Counted from the stretch's first letter, positions 1 to 8,715 are shown. The stretch: 64,000 nucleotides of DNA from Curtobacterium citreum (GCF_006715175.1 NZ_VFMQ01000001.1:2790001-2854000); one strand, 5' to 3'. Notes: generated by a model from the sequence alone, not told the origin. Made by a program: numbers and translations.

Positions 1-1152
1 CGCGAGGTAGCCCGGGTGGATGCGGTACATCGTCGAGCAGGGGCACACGACGGGGTCCAGGCAGAAGATCGTGTGCTGCGGGAACTCGGCGGCGAGCCGG
101 TTCACCATGTTGATCTCGGTGCCGATCGCGAACGTCGTCGGTTCGGTCGCCACGGCGACGGTCCGGCGGATCAGGTCGGTGCTGCCGGCGGCGTCGGCGG
201 CGTCCACGACGGCCATCGGGCACTCCGGGTGGACGATGACCTGCACGCCCGGGTGGTCCCGCCGTGCCTGCTCGATCTGGTCGACCGTGAAGCGACGGTG
301 CACCGAGCAGAACCCGTGCCAGAGGACCACCTGCGCGTCCTGCAGCTCCTGGGCGGTGTTGCCGCCGAGGGGCTTGCGCGGGTTCCACATCGGCATGCGG
401 TCGGTGCTGACGCCCATGGCCTTCGCGGTGTTGCGCCCGAGGTGCTGGTCCGGGAAGAAGAGCACGCGCTGCCCGCGCTCGAACGCCCACTCGAGCACCG
501 TCGCCGCGTTCGAGCTCGTGCAGACGATGCCGCCGTGCCGGCCGCAGAACGCCTTGAGGTCGGCGGCGGAGTTCATGTACGTCACGGGGACGACCGGGAC
601 GCGGCCGTCGGCGTCCGGTTCCGTGCCGTAGACCTGCTCGAGCTCGGCCCAGGCCTGCTCGACGCTGTCGATGTCGGCCATGTCGGCCATCGAGCACCCG
701 GCGGCGAGGTTCGGCAGGATCACGCGCTGGTCGTCCCGCGCCAGGATGTCCGCCGTCTCCGCCATGAAGTGCACACCGCAGAAGACGATCGCCTCGGCGT
801 CGGGCTTGGTCAGGGCGGCGTTCGCGAGCTGGAACGAGTCGCCGAGGAAGTCGGCGTGCCGGACGACCTCGTCGCGCTGGTAGAAGTGCCCGAGCACCAC
901 GACGCGGTCCCCCAGGGTCGCCTTCGCGCGCTCGATGCGGGCGTGCAGCTCATCGTCGCTGGCGGTCTTGTACTCCTCCGGGATCTGCCCCTGCCGCGGA
1001 GCACCCGTCGGGATGACGTCGGACATCGAGGAGCCCGGGCCGTAGCCGGGGCGCGCGTCGAAGTCCCACGTGGGCGCCGCGAGGTCGGGCGTGCACGTGC
1101 TGCCGTCGGCCCGGCCGTTGGAGATGAGCTCGATGGTGGTCGCGATGGACAC
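1..1152 (-). CDS. nadA: Quinolinate synthase NadA, 3' end cut by window edge
   Basis: Condenses iminoaspartate with dihydroxyacetone phosphate to quinolinate in de novo NAD synthesis, using an oxygen-sensitive [4Fe-4S] cluster. The visible 384 codons contain the family's cluster cysteines in AAGCSMAD, IVCTSSNA and near the cut end VVCPCSTMYR, and the metal/substrate stretch HFYQRDEVVRHADF. Start is GTG at 1152, chosen because GAAGGAAG lies 5 nt upstream. It has the roughly 50-residue N-terminal extension common in actinobacterial NadA. It follows the NrtR gene by 24 bp on the same strand, so both are probably one operon, with nadB and nadC expected beyond the edge. Very sure of the family; the C-terminus is missing. 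Confidence 0.96.
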   Translation of the reverse strand, partial: MSIATTIELISNGRADGSTCTPDLAAPTWDFDARPGYGPGSSMSDVIPTGAPRQGQIPEEYKTASDDELHARIERAKATLGDRVVVLGHFYQRDEVVRHADFLGDSFQLANAALTKPDAEAIVFCGVHFMAETADILARDDQRVILPNLAAGCSMADMADIDSVEQAWAELEQVYGTEPDADGRVPVVPVTYMNSAADLKAFCGRHGGIVCTSSNAATVLEWAFERGQRVLFFPDQHLGRNTAKAMGVSTDRMPMWNPRKPLGGNTAQELQDAQVVLWHGFCSVHRRFTVDQIEQARRDHPGVQVIVHPECPMAVVDAADAAGSTDLIRRTVAVATEPTTFAIGTEINMVNRLAAEFPQHTIFCLDPVVCPCSTMYRIHPGYLA

Positions 1153-1176
1153 GGTGCTTCCTTCGGTTCGGGGTGG

Positions 1177-1908
1177 CTAGTGGGTCGCGGCGGTGACGGT
1201 CGTCGCGGCGGTCGTCGGCGTGAGGGGGCCGTTGTCGGCGTACGCGAGGTCGGGGTTCGAACGGTAGAGCCTGGCCGGACGGTGCCGCCCGCCGCTCGTC
1301 GTCTCGTCGGTGGGAAGCACCGCGTCGCCCTGCGCCACCTGGCGTCGGAAGTTCGCGGGGTCGAGCGCCCGCCCGAGCACGGCCTCGTACACACCGCGGA
1401 GCTCGGTCAGGGTGAAGCGGTCGCCGAGGAACGCCTGGGCGATCCGCGAGTACGACACCTTGGTGCGCAGGCGCCAGAGGGCGTACTCGACGATGCGGTC
1501 GTGGTCGAACGCGAGCGGCGGGTGCTCGTCGGCGAGGAACCACCGCACGTTCCAGTCGTCCGGCACCGAGCTCGCCTCGTCCGGGTGCACGAGGGCCCAG
1601 TACACGATCGACACGACCCGACTCGGGGAGCGGTCGACGTCACCGAAGGCGTAGAGCTGCTCGAGGTACCGCGGCTGCACGTTCGTCGTCTCGCGGAGGC
1701 GGGCGGCGGCGGAGTCCTCGAGCCCCTCGTCCGGACCGACCCAGCCGCCCGGCAGCGCCCACGAGCCCTCGTGCGGCTCGGCGACACGGCGCACGAGCGG
1801 CATCCAGAGCGCCGGTGCCCCGGTGTCCGGGTGCGGGCGCAGCGCCACGATCACGGTGGAGACCGCGACGCGGATGGCGGTGGGTGCGGGTTCAGGAGAT
1901 AGTGTCAT
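1177..1908 (-). CDS. nrtR: NrtR-type Nudix transcriptional regulator of NAD synthesis
   Basis: A 243-residue protein with an N-terminal Nudix fold (about residues 10-150) and a C-terminal winged-helix region (about 155-235, YSRIAQAFLGDRFTLTELRG). In the Nudix box the catalytic REXXEE end reads RLRETTN, so the hydrolytic glutamates are lost; this is typical of NrtR, which senses ADP-ribose or NAD-related ligands and represses NAD genes. Position directly before nadA supports that role. ATG at 1908 is preferred because an upstream GTG (1953) would put the operator repeat inside the gene; no Shine-Dalgarno is seen, so the start is less certain than the identity. Confidence 0.9.
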   Translation of the reverse strand: MTLSPEPAPTAIRVAVSTVIVALRPHPDTGAPALWMPLVRRVAEPHEGSWALPGGWVGPDEGLEDSAAARLRETTNVQPRYLEQLYAFGDVDRSPSRVVSIVYWALVHPDEASSVPDDWNVRWFLADEHPPLAFDHDRIVEYALWRLRTKVSYSRIAQAFLGDRFTLTELRGVYEAVLGRALDPANFRRQVAQGDAVLPTDETTSGGRHRPARLYRSNPDLAYADNGPLTPTTAATTVTAATH

Positions 1909-1944
1909 GGTGACTCGAAGTGTTCGGGTTGTAGTGACACTATC
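1898..1944. promoter_or_regulatory. Probable NrtR operator, paired inverted half-sites
   Basis: GATAGTGTCA (1898-1907) and TGACACTATC (1935-1944) are perfect inverted copies, 37 bp apart, and the second lies in a local palindrome TAGTGACACTA (1932-1942). The left copy overlaps the nrtR start codon. The layout suits autoregulation of nrtR-nadA by a dimer binding two sites. The match to a published NrtR motif was not checked. Confidence 0.65.
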
Positions 1945-1996
1945 ACCGTTCACGCGATCGGAACACGGCGGAAATGCCGGAGGACGCATCGCGGCC

Positions 1997-2002
1997 TACG
2001 TT
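1997..2002 (+). promoter_or_regulatory. -10 hexamer of a leaderless acylphosphatase transcript
   Basis: TACGTT ends 7 nt before the ATG at 2010, the same geometry seen at many genes of this window. No Shine-Dalgarno sequence lies at the right distance, so a leaderless mRNA starting at the ATG is inferred. Confidence 0.5.
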
Positions 2003-2009
2003 CGGGTCC

Positions 2010-2291
2010 ATGACGACGGTGACGAGGATGCACGCCGTGGTGTCGGGCACGGTCCAGGGGGTCGGGTTCCGGTACTGGACCGCACGGAAGGCCGACGGGC
2101 TCGAGCTCGTCGGGTACGCCAGGAACCTGTTCGACGGGACGGTGGAGGTCGAGGCGGAGGGGCCGTCGGCCGCGGTGGACGCGCTCATGGCGTTCATCCG
2201 GACCGGGCCGCCGTCGGCCACGGTGACGGACGTGTCGTTGCGGACGGTGGTGCCGCACGGCGACGGGGACGGGTTCGCGATCCTGCACTGA
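2010..2291 (+). CDS. acyP: Acylphosphatase
   Basis: Small cytosolic enzyme (93 residues) that hydrolyses acylphosphates such as 1,3-bisphosphoglycerate. It carries the family signature GTVQGVGFRYW with the phosphate-binding arginine, then GYARNLFDGTVEVEAEG containing the catalytic asparagine. An upstream in-frame ATG at 1974 would add 12 residues not expected for the family; ATG at 2010 also sits 7 nt after a TACGTT hexamer. It reads away from nrtR. A 21-bp tandem duplication covers its stop codon. Confidence 0.92.
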   Translation: MTTVTRMHAVVSGTVQGVGFRYWTARKADGLELVGYARNLFDGTVEVEAEGPSAAVDALMAFIRTGPPSATVTDVSLRTVVPHGDGDGFAILH

Positions 2292-2317
2292 TCGGGATCG
2301 GTCCTGCACTGATCGGG
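2281..2317. repeat. 21-bp-period duplication over the acyP stop codon
   Basis: TCCTGCACTGATCGGG occurs at 2281-2296 and again at 2302-2317. The first copy contains the last sense codons and TGA stop of the acylphosphatase gene, so the second supplies a duplicated stop context just downstream. It looks like a recent slippage or unequal-exchange duplication. Confidence 0.8.
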
Positions 2318-2398
2318 AATGTGGACGTCCGCTCAGGATGTTCCCCCGTCTGCGCCCTCGGCGCCCCGCCCACGCCGTGACCCCGTCAGGAGCCCAGC

Positions 2399-3877
2399 AT
2401 GACCCAGGCCGTCGATTCCGCACCCCGCACCGGGAGCGTCGTGCAGCCGTCCCCCGGCGAGACCCGACTCGTGATCGGGCTGCTGCTCGTATCGGCGTTC
2501 GTGGTGATCCTCAACGAGACGATCATGGGCGTCGCGCTCCCCCGGCTCATGGACGACCTCGGCATCAGCGCAGCGACCGGCCAGTGGCTCACCACGGGCT
2601 TCCTGCTCACCATGGCCGTGGTGATCCCGGTCACGGGCTTCCTGCTCCAGCGGTTCCACACCCGCCCGGTCTTCACCTGGGCGATGAGCCTGTTCGCCGC
2701 CGGGACGCTGATCGCCCTCGCCGCGACGGGCTTCCCGATGCTGCTCGTCGGCCGCATCGTGCAGGCCAGCGGCACGGCGATCATGATGCCGCTCCTCATG
2801 ACGACGGTCCTGAACCTCGTCGAGCCCGCGCACCGCGGCCGGATCATGGGCAACATCTCGATCGTCATCTCGGTGGCACCCGCCGTCGGACCGACGATCT
2901 CCGGGCTCATCCTCAACGCGTTCTCGTGGCGCTGGCTGTTCGGCTTCGTCCTGCCGATCGCGCTCGTCGCGCTCGTCCTCGGCGCCCTGAAGGTCCGGAA
3001 CGTCTCGACGCCGCGGAAGGCGCCGCTCGACGTGCTCTCCGTCGTGGTGTCGGCCTTCGCGTTCGGCGGCATCGTGTTCGGCCTGTCCAGCCTCGGCGAG
3101 GCGGGGTCGACCGGTCCGCTCGTCCCCGTCGCGGCCCTGGTCGTCGGGGTCGTCGCCCTCGTGGTGTTCGTCCTGCGGCAGACCCGTCTGCAGCGCACCG
3201 ACAGCGCCCTGCTCGACCTGCGGACCTTCCGGACGCGCGGCTTCACGATCCCGATCGTCGCGATGGGGCTGAGCTTCATGGCGATGTTCGGGACGCTCAT
3301 CCTGCTGCCGATCTACCTCGAGCGCGTGCTCGGGCTCGAGGTCCTGCAGGTCGGGCTGCTCCTGCTCCCCGGCGGGCTGCTCATGGGCCTCCTGTCCCCC
3401 GTCGTCGGGCGCATCTACGACCGTCGCGGTCCGCGCGTGCTGCTGATCCCCGGCTCGATCATCATCAGCGCCGTGCTCTGGGCGCTCGCGACGGTCGGCG
3501 CGGACACGAGCGTGTGGTTCGTCCTCGGTGCGCACGTCGTGCTGAGCCTCGGCCTCGCTCTGACGTTCACGCCGCTGTTCACCGCGGCGCTCGGCGGGCT
3601 GCCGCAGCGCCTGTACTCGCACGGCAGCGCGGTGCTCGGCACCACGCAGCAGCTGGCCGGCGCAGCCGGGACGGCCCTGTTCGTGACGCTCCTGACGATC
3701 GGCGCCGCGTCGGCCGGTGCCGGGGCGGACGCCGAGGGCGTGCGCTCCGCGACGGCGTCCGGTGTCGCCACGGCGTTCCTCGTCGGGGCGGTGATCTCGC
3801 TCGCCGGGATCGCGACCTCGGCGCTCGTGCGCCGGCCGGACACCCCGGAGGGCGCACCCACGCCCGTCGTGCACTGA
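2399..3877 (+). CDS. MFS drug efflux transporter, DHA2 (14-TM) family
   Basis: A 492-residue inner-membrane protein with about 14 hydrophobic segments. LNETIMGVALPRLMDDLG in helix 1 is the DHA2 signature also seen in LmrB/EmrB-like pumps, and the antiporter motif C appears as SVAPAVGPTISG in helix 5. Such proteins expel lipophilic drugs or cations using the proton gradient; the substrate cannot be read from sequence. ATG at 2399 follows AGGAG by 6 nt. It stands alone: a strong inverted repeat follows its stop. Confidence 0.9.
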   Translation: MTQAVDSAPRTGSVVQPSPGETRLVIGLLLVSAFVVILNETIMGVALPRLMDDLGISAATGQWLTTGFLLTMAVVIPVTGFLLQRFHTRPVFTWAMSLFAAGTLIALAATGFPMLLVGRIVQASGTAIMMPLLMTTVLNLVEPAHRGRIMGNISIVISVAPAVGPTISGLILNAFSWRWLFGFVLPIALVALVLGALKVRNVSTPRKAPLDVLSVVVSAFAFGGIVFGLSSLGEAGSTGPLVPVAALVVGVVALVVFVLRQTRLQRTDSALLDLRTFRTRGFTIPIVAMGLSFMAMFGTLILLPIYLERVLGLEVLQVGLLLLPGGLLMGLLSPVVGRIYDRRGPRVLLIPGSIIISAVLWALATVGADTSVWFVLGAHVVLSLGLALTFTPLFTAALGGLPQRLYSHGSAVLGTTQQLAGAAGTALFVTLLTIGAASAGAGADAEGVRSATASGVATAFLVGAVISLAGIATSALVRRPDTPEGAPTPVVH

Positions 3878-3906
3878 GGCCCGTCGGCGCGCACCGCGCC
3901 CCGGGT

Positions 3907-3969
3907 CGAACCACGTTCCCGACGTCGAACCAGCCCTGATCCCTGGTTCGACGTCGGGAACGTGGTTCG
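3907..3969. terminator. 27-bp perfect inverted repeat between two plus-strand genes
   Basis: Arms at 3907-3933 and 3943-3969 are exact reverse complements around a 9-nt loop. It follows the MFS stop by 29 bp and precedes the oxidase start by 61 bp. It lacks a T-run, as usual for actinobacterial intrinsic terminators. The arms are longer and more perfect than termination alone needs. Confidence 0.75.
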
Positions 3970-4030
3970 TCGACGTCGTGGTCCGCGGACACCGCTACCG
4001 CGCCGGGCACCCGCGTGGCATCGTGAGGGC

Positions 4031-5278
4031 ATGCGGTCGACGGCGCGCGAGCTGAACTGGTCCGGCACGGTCACCTACTCGGCCCGGCGGGTGGAGCGGC
4101 CGCGCTCGATCGACGAGGCCGCCGAGATCGTCGCCCGGGAGTCCCGCGTCCACGGTCTCGGCACCCGGCACTCCTTCAACGACGTCGCCGACGCCCCCGG
4201 CGTGCTGCTCGACCTGTCGGACGTCCCCACCGACCTGGTCGTGGACACCGCCGCCGGCACCGCGACCATGGGCGCCGGCACCCGGTACGGCGTCGTCGCG
4301 CCCGAGCTCGACCGGGCCGGGGTCGCCCTGCACAACACCGGGTCACTCCCCCACATCTCCCTCGGCGGTGCCATCGCCACCGGGACGCACGGCTCCGGCA
4401 CCGCCCTCGGCTCGCTGAGCACCGCCGTCCGCGCGTTCGAGCTGCTCGGTCCGGACGGGTCGCGGCGGACCCTGCGCCGTGGTGACCCCGACTTCGACGG
4501 CGCCGTGCTGCACCTCGGTCTCCTCGGCGTCGTCACCCGGGTCGAGGTCGACGTCGAACGGACCTACCGGATGCGCCAGGACTCCTACGGTCCGCTTCCA
4601 TGGGACGTCTACGTCGCGAACGTCGCCGCGGTCCACGCGAGTGCGTACTCGGTGTGCGCCTACACGGTCTTCGGTGACGAGGTCGGCGAGGTCCTGCTGA
4701 AGTCGCGCGTCCCCGACGGTGCGGGCGACGTCCCGGTCCCGGACGACCTCGTCGGCGCCCCACGGCTGCCCGGTCGCCCCGCGGACGGCCACCACACCGC
4801 CCGGGACGGATCCGTCGGCCCGTGGTGGGACCGGCTGCCGCACTTCCCGATCGACACCGTCCCGTCCCACGGCTCCGAGGTGCAGAGCGAACACTTCGTG
4901 CCGCTGCGGCTCGCGGCGCCCGCGCTGGACGCCGTCCGCACGATGGCCGCCCGCATCCAGCCACACCTGCACGTGTGCGAACTCCGGACGATGGCCGCCG
5001 ACCCGTTCTGGCTCAGCCCGACCCAGGGCGAGGACCTGCTCTGCATCGCCTTCACCTGGCAGAAGCACCCGGAGGCGGTCGCGGCCCTGCTCCCCGACCT
5101 CGAGGGGCTCCTCGCCCCGTTCGACGGCCGACCGCACTGGGGCAAGATGAGCTCCCTGGACGCGGAGACGGTCGAGCGCCTCTGGCCGCGGCTGCCCGAC
5201 TTCCGTCGACTGGTAGCCGCGGCGGACCCGCAGCGGAAGTTCGCGTCGGCGCTCGGCGAGCGGGTCCTGCGGACCTGA
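4031..5278 (+). CDS. FAD-dependent alditol oxidase (AldO/xylitol oxidase family)
   Basis: A 415-residue flavoprotein that oxidises sugar alcohols such as xylitol or sorbitol at C1, passing electrons to oxygen and making peroxide. Residues 10-180 form the FAD-binding PCMH fold; GLGTRHSFND carries His47, the position that links FAD covalently in the Streptomyces enzyme. The C-terminal substrate domain keeps CELRTMAADPFWLSP and RPHWGKM, which hold the catalytic Glu/Arg and Lys of AldO. Length matches AldO closely. ATG at 4031 is chosen by homology; upstream in-frame codons overlap the terminator. Which polyol it uses is open. Confidence 0.92.
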   Translation: MRSTARELNWSGTVTYSARRVERPRSIDEAAEIVARESRVHGLGTRHSFNDVADAPGVLLDLSDVPTDLVVDTAAGTATMGAGTRYGVVAPELDRAGVALHNTGSLPHISLGGAIATGTHGSGTALGSLSTAVRAFELLGPDGSRRTLRRGDPDFDGAVLHLGLLGVVTRVEVDVERTYRMRQDSYGPLPWDVYVANVAAVHASAYSVCAYTVFGDEVGEVLLKSRVPDGAGDVPVPDDLVGAPRLPGRPADGHHTARDGSVGPWWDRLPHFPIDTVPSHGSEVQSEHFVPLRLAAPALDAVRTMAARIQPHLHVCELRTMAADPFWLSPTQGEDLLCIAFTWQKHPEAVAALLPDLEGLLAPFDGRPHWGKMSSLDAETVERLWPRLPDFRRLVAAADPQRKFASALGERVLRT

Positions 5279-5309
5279 CCCGTGCCTCCCGTCCGACCGT
5301 CGATCCCGA

Positions 5310-5795
5310 TCACGCGAGCCGGGTGACGGTCTTCGTCTCGCCGTCCCAGTGACGCACGCCCGCCACGCCCAGCCTGTCCGGCAGTGGTGCCGAGCGCAGC
5401 GCGGCGACCGCCGGCCCGAGGTCGACGTCCCGGACCCGACGCGCGAAGGTGACGTGCGGCGACCACGCCCCGGGTGCCGAGGTGTCGACCGTGCCCCGCG
5501 CGGCTCGGTGCACGGCCGCGTGGAACGCCGCGAGGGCCGGACCGACCACGACCGCCCGGGCGAGCACCGACCGCCCGGGCCCCGCGGGGAAGAGCAGCAC
5601 CCCGCCGAGCCGCAGCTGCACGGGCGGCGTCGCGATCGTGTCCGGGACGGTGACACCGTCGCCGGCGACCACCGTGACGTGCGGGTCGTTCGTGCCGGAC
5701 CGTCCGAGGCTCGGCAGGTCGGCGAGGGTCAGGGCGTCCCACGCCGCCCGGACCGCCAGGTCGGCGTCGGGGGTGAGGACGAGTTCGATGCTGCG
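5310..5795 (-). CDS. 2H phosphoesterase / 2'-5' RNA ligase-like protein
   Basis: A 161-residue protein with two histidine motifs, DPHVTVVAGD near residue 40 and SPHVTFARR near residue 120, the H-x-T/S-x pair of the 2H phosphoesterase superfamily. Members cleave cyclic phosphodiesters of RNA or nucleotides; the substrate here is unknown. GTG at 5795 is the likely start (RSIELVLTPD opens the fold), since in-frame codons upstream encode a proline- and serine-rich stretch. It converges on the alditol oxidase gene with 31 bp between stops. Confidence 0.82.
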   Translation of the reverse strand, partial: RSIELVLTPDADLAVRAAWDALTLADLPSLGRSGTNDPHVTVVAGDGVTVPDTIATPPVQLRLGGVLLFPAGPGRSVLARAVVVGPALAAFHAAVHRAARGTVDTSAPGAWSPHVTFARRVRDVDLGPAVAALRSAPLPDRLGVAGVRHWDGETKTVTRLA

Positions 5796-5972
5796 CACAG
5801 GACGAGTCAACCAACCGGGCACGTCCGACGGGCTCGTGGACGGCGTCCTGTGGAGAACCACGGGATGTAACACGACGGAACGGGATTGGCCCGGCGCCCC
5901 GACCGCCCGTCACACTCGAACGCACACCGCGGACCACCGCGACCCCCACAGCACGGCCCACGAGGAGCACCC

Positions 5973-6920
5973 ATGTCCGCAGCACCCGTCCTGCCCGAGA
6001 AGCCGAGGAGCAAGCGCCCGATCGGCTGGATCATCGCCGCCGCGGTGGTCGTCGTCGCGATCGTCGTCGCCGTCATCGTCGGTGCCGTCCGCTCCGGCGG
6101 TTCGGACAGCACCGCCGCCGGCGGCGCGCAGAAGACCGTGACGATCGGTGTCGCCGACAAGTCGCTCGGCTACTGGAGCACGTACACGAAGCTGGCGAAG
6201 GACGAGCTCGGCGTGACCGTGAAGCTCACCAACTTCTCCGACTACTCGCTGCCGAACCCCGCGCTGAAGGACGGCCAGCTGGACATCAACCAGTTCCAGC
6301 ACATCCAGTACCTGGCGGACTACAACGTCACGTCGGACGACGACCTGCAGCCCATCGGTTCGACCGCCGTCTACCCGCTGCCGCTCTACGCGACGGACTA
6401 CACGAAGACGAGCGAGCTGCCGAAGGACGCCAAGGTCGCGATCCCGAACGACTCGATCAACCAGGCGCGGGCGCTCCTCATCCTGCAGTCCGCGAAGCTC
6501 CTCGAGCTGAAGGACGGCGGCTCCGCGTTCTCGACGACGACCGACATCACGTCGTCGAAGGTCGACGTCCAGCCGCTCGACGCCTCGCAGACCGCGAACG
6601 CCCTGCAGCAGGGCTCGGTCGCCGCGGCCGTCGTGAACAACAACTTCGCCACCGCGGCCAAGCTGCCGACGAGCGACATCATCTTCCAGGACGACCCCGC
6701 GAGCGCGAGCGCCGCCCCGTACGTCAACGTCTTCGCCGTGCGCGACGCCGACAAGGACAACAAGACCTACCTGGACCTGGCGAAGCTCTTCCAGGACTCG
6801 GCCGTGCAGAAGGCCTTCAAGCAGGACCTGCCCGAGGCGGTCGCCCGCGACGAGAGCGCCACGAAGCTGCAGGACGAGCTCGCGAAGGTCGAGCAGGACG
6901 CGAAGGCGGCCAAGCAGTAG
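5973..6920 (+). CDS. metQ: MetQ/NlpA-family substrate-binding protein with a membrane anchor instead of a lipobox
   Basis: Extracytoplasmic receptor of a methionine ABC importer, 315 residues. The NlpA fold starts near residue 54 (KTVTIGVADKSLGYWSTYTK) and includes the family stretch QFQHIQYLADYN. Unlike most MetQ proteins there is no cysteine at all in the leader: residues about 16-41 form one long hydrophobic helix after a KRPRSK-like basic segment, so it is probably held by an uncleaved signal anchor. ATG at 5973 follows GAGGAG by 5 nt. It overlaps metN by one base. Confidence 0.93.
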   Translation: MSAAPVLPEKPRSKRPIGWIIAAAVVVVAIVVAVIVGAVRSGGSDSTAAGGAQKTVTIGVADKSLGYWSTYTKLAKDELGVTVKLTNFSDYSLPNPALKDGQLDINQFQHIQYLADYNVTSDDDLQPIGSTAVYPLPLYATDYTKTSELPKDAKVAIPNDSINQARALLILQSAKLLELKDGGSAFSTTTDITSSKVDVQPLDASQTANALQQGSVAAAVVNNNFATAAKLPTSDIIFQDDPASASAAPYVNVFAVRDADKDNKTYLDLAKLFQDSAVQKAFKQDLPEAVARDESATKLQDELAKVEQDAKAAKQ

Positions 6921-7960
6921 TGCCGGTCCTCGTCGAACTCCGCGGCGTCTCGAAGCACTACCGTCGCGCCGACACCGGCGAGACCGTGGTGGCCGTCGAG
7001 GATGTCTCCCTGGACGTGCACCGGGGAGAGGTCCTCGGCGTCATCGGGTACTCCGGTGCCGGCAAGTCCACCCTGGTCCGGCTCGTCAACGCCCTGGAGC
7101 TGCCCTCGTCGGGCAGCGTCACGGTCGGCGGGCAGGAGCTGACGGCGATCCCCGAGCGGGACCGCCGTCTGGCGCGTCGGAAGATCGGCATGATCTTCCA
7201 GCAGTTCAACCTGTTCCGGTCCCGCACGATCGCCGGCAACGTCGCGTACCCGCTCAAGGTCGCCGGTGTCGCGAAGGCCGAGCGGGACCGCCGCGTGGCC
7301 GAGCTGCTCGACTTCGTCGGGCTGCTCGAGCGTGCCCACGCCTACCCGGAGCAGCTCTCCGGCGGGCAGAAGCAGCGTGTCGGCATCGCCCGGGCGCTGG
7401 CCTCGAACCCCGAGCTGCTGCTCGCGGACGAGGCCACGAGTGCCCTCGACCCCGAGACCACGGCCGAGGTGCTCGCACTCCTGCGCCGCGTCAACCGGGA
7501 GCTCGGTGTGACGATCATCGTGATCACCCACGAGATGGACGCCGTCCGCCAGATCGCGGACCGGGTCGCCGTCATGGAGCAGGGCCGCGTGGTCGAGGTC
7601 GGCGACGTCTACGACGTGTTCGCGGACCCGCAGACCGGCGCCGCCCAGCGGTTCGTCCGGACCGCGCTGCACGACCGGCCCTCCGGCGAGCAGCTCGCCC
7701 GGCTCCGCGAGCACCACCGCGGACGGCTCGTCACGGTGCGGATCACCGACGAGGTCGGTCTGCAGAACCGGATCGACGCCGCCTGGCGCGATGCCGGCGT
7801 CGGCGCCGAGCTCGTGTTCGGCGGCGTCGGTGAGATCCGGGAGCGCCGGATCGGATCCCTGACCTACGAACTGACGGCGCCGGACCCGGCGACAGTCGAC
7901 CGGGCGGTCGGTGCACTCCGCGCCGGGGGCATCACCGTCGACGAGGAGGTGGCAGCGTGA
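6920..7960 (+). CDS. metN: Methionine ABC transporter ATP-binding protein MetN
   Basis: Drives D/L-methionine uptake by ATP hydrolysis. Walker A GYSGAGKST (residues 43-51), signature LSGGQKQR (146-153), Walker B LLLADE (166-171) and H-loop histidine 204 are all intact. The C-terminal 80 residues form the NIL domain, which in MetN binds methionine and shuts transport down when the cell is replete. GTG at 6920 overlaps the metQ stop (TAGTG), so the two are translationally coupled. Confidence 0.96.
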   Translation: MPVLVELRGVSKHYRRADTGETVVAVEDVSLDVHRGEVLGVIGYSGAGKSTLVRLVNALELPSSGSVTVGGQELTAIPERDRRLARRKIGMIFQQFNLFRSRTIAGNVAYPLKVAGVAKAERDRRVAELLDFVGLLERAHAYPEQLSGGQKQRVGIARALASNPELLLADEATSALDPETTAEVLALLRRVNRELGVTIIVITHEMDAVRQIADRVAVMEQGRVVEVGDVYDVFADPQTGAAQRFVRTALHDRPSGEQLARLREHHRGRLVTVRITDEVGLQNRIDAAWRDAGVGAELVFGGVGEIRERRIGSLTYELTAPDPATVDRAVGALRAGGITVDEEVAA

Positions 7961-8631
7961 ACGGCAACGGCTTCCAGAGCGTGATCGACACGTCCGACGT
8001 GTTCTTCGCCGCGATCCGCGACACCCTCGTGATGACGCTGGTCTCGCTCGTCGTCGCCGGGGTCATCGGCCTGGCACTCGGACTCGTCCTGTACGCCACC
8101 CGTCCGGGCAACCTGCTCGGCAACCGGACGGTCCACACGATCGTCAACGTGGTCGTGAACATCGTCCGACCGATCCCGTTCGTGATCTTCCTCGCGGCGA
8201 TCGCGCCCCTGTCCCGCGTCGCCGTGCAGACCACGATCGGGGTCCCCGCGGTGACCTTCGCGATCTCCCTCGCGGCGTCGTTCGCGGTCGCCCGGATCGT
8301 CGAGCAGAACCTGCTCGCTGTCGACCCGGGTGTCGTCGAGGCCGCACGGGCCTCGGGCGCACACCCGGTGTCGATCCTGCTGACCGTGCTCATCCCGGAG
8401 GGCATCGGGCCGCTCATCCTCGGGTACACGTTCATCTTCGTGGGCATCGTCGACATGACCGCGCAGGGGGCGCTCATCGGCGGCGGCGGTCTCGGCGAGT
8501 ACGCGATCGTGTACGGGTCGCAGCGGTACGACTGGTGGATCGTGTACGTGTCCGTCGCGGCGATCGTGGTCATCGTCCAGCTCGGGCAGCTGGTCGGCAA
8601 CCGGTTGGCGCGCGCCACGCTGCGTCGCTGA
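7957..8631 (+). CDS. metI: Methionine ABC transporter permease MetI
   Basis: A 224-residue membrane protein with five predicted helices and the cytoplasmic EAA loop (VEAARASGAHP, residues about 127-137) that docks onto MetN. GTG at 7957 overlaps the metN stop as GTGA. It ends the metQNI operon; a palindromic terminator begins 17 bp later. Confidence 0.95.
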   Translation: MNGNGFQSVIDTSDVFFAAIRDTLVMTLVSLVVAGVIGLALGLVLYATRPGNLLGNRTVHTIVNVVVNIVRPIPFVIFLAAIAPLSRVAVQTTIGVPAVTFAISLAASFAVARIVEQNLLAVDPGVVEAARASGAHPVSILLTVLIPEGIGPLILGYTFIFVGIVDMTAQGALIGGGGLGEYAIVYGSQRYDWWIVYVSVAAIVVIVQLGQLVGNRLARATLRR

Positions 8632-8648
8632 CGCGACGCGACCACCCC

Positions 8649-8694
8649 ACGGACGGGAGGCACGGTGCCGGCTGGCACCGTGCCTTCCGTCCGT
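8649..8694. terminator. Palindromic terminator after metI, member of a dispersed family
   Basis: ACGGACGGGAGGCACGGTGCC (21 nt; positions 8649-8669) pairs with 8674-8694 apart from one mismatch. The surrounding segment 8638-8696 is almost identical to 62206-62265 after glpD, so this is a repeated terminator module rather than an independent hairpin. Confidence 0.8.
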
Positions 8695-8715
8695 CGTCGG
8701 TGCGGCAGACCGCCG

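Noticed and set aside
1909..1989. N-terminally extended NrtR starting at 1989 or 1953
   Set aside because: The extra residues have no family counterpart and would place the inverted repeat inside the gene.
2333..3874. Minus-strand open frame of 513 codons opposite the first MFS gene
   Set aside because: Rich in Arg/Asp/Glu/His with no domain, the mirror of a hydrophobic transporter in GC-rich DNA; no ribosome site.
5874..5972. SAM riboswitch before metQ
   Set aside because: No SAM-I or SAM-II core motifs seen; only a short leader with a GAGGAG site.
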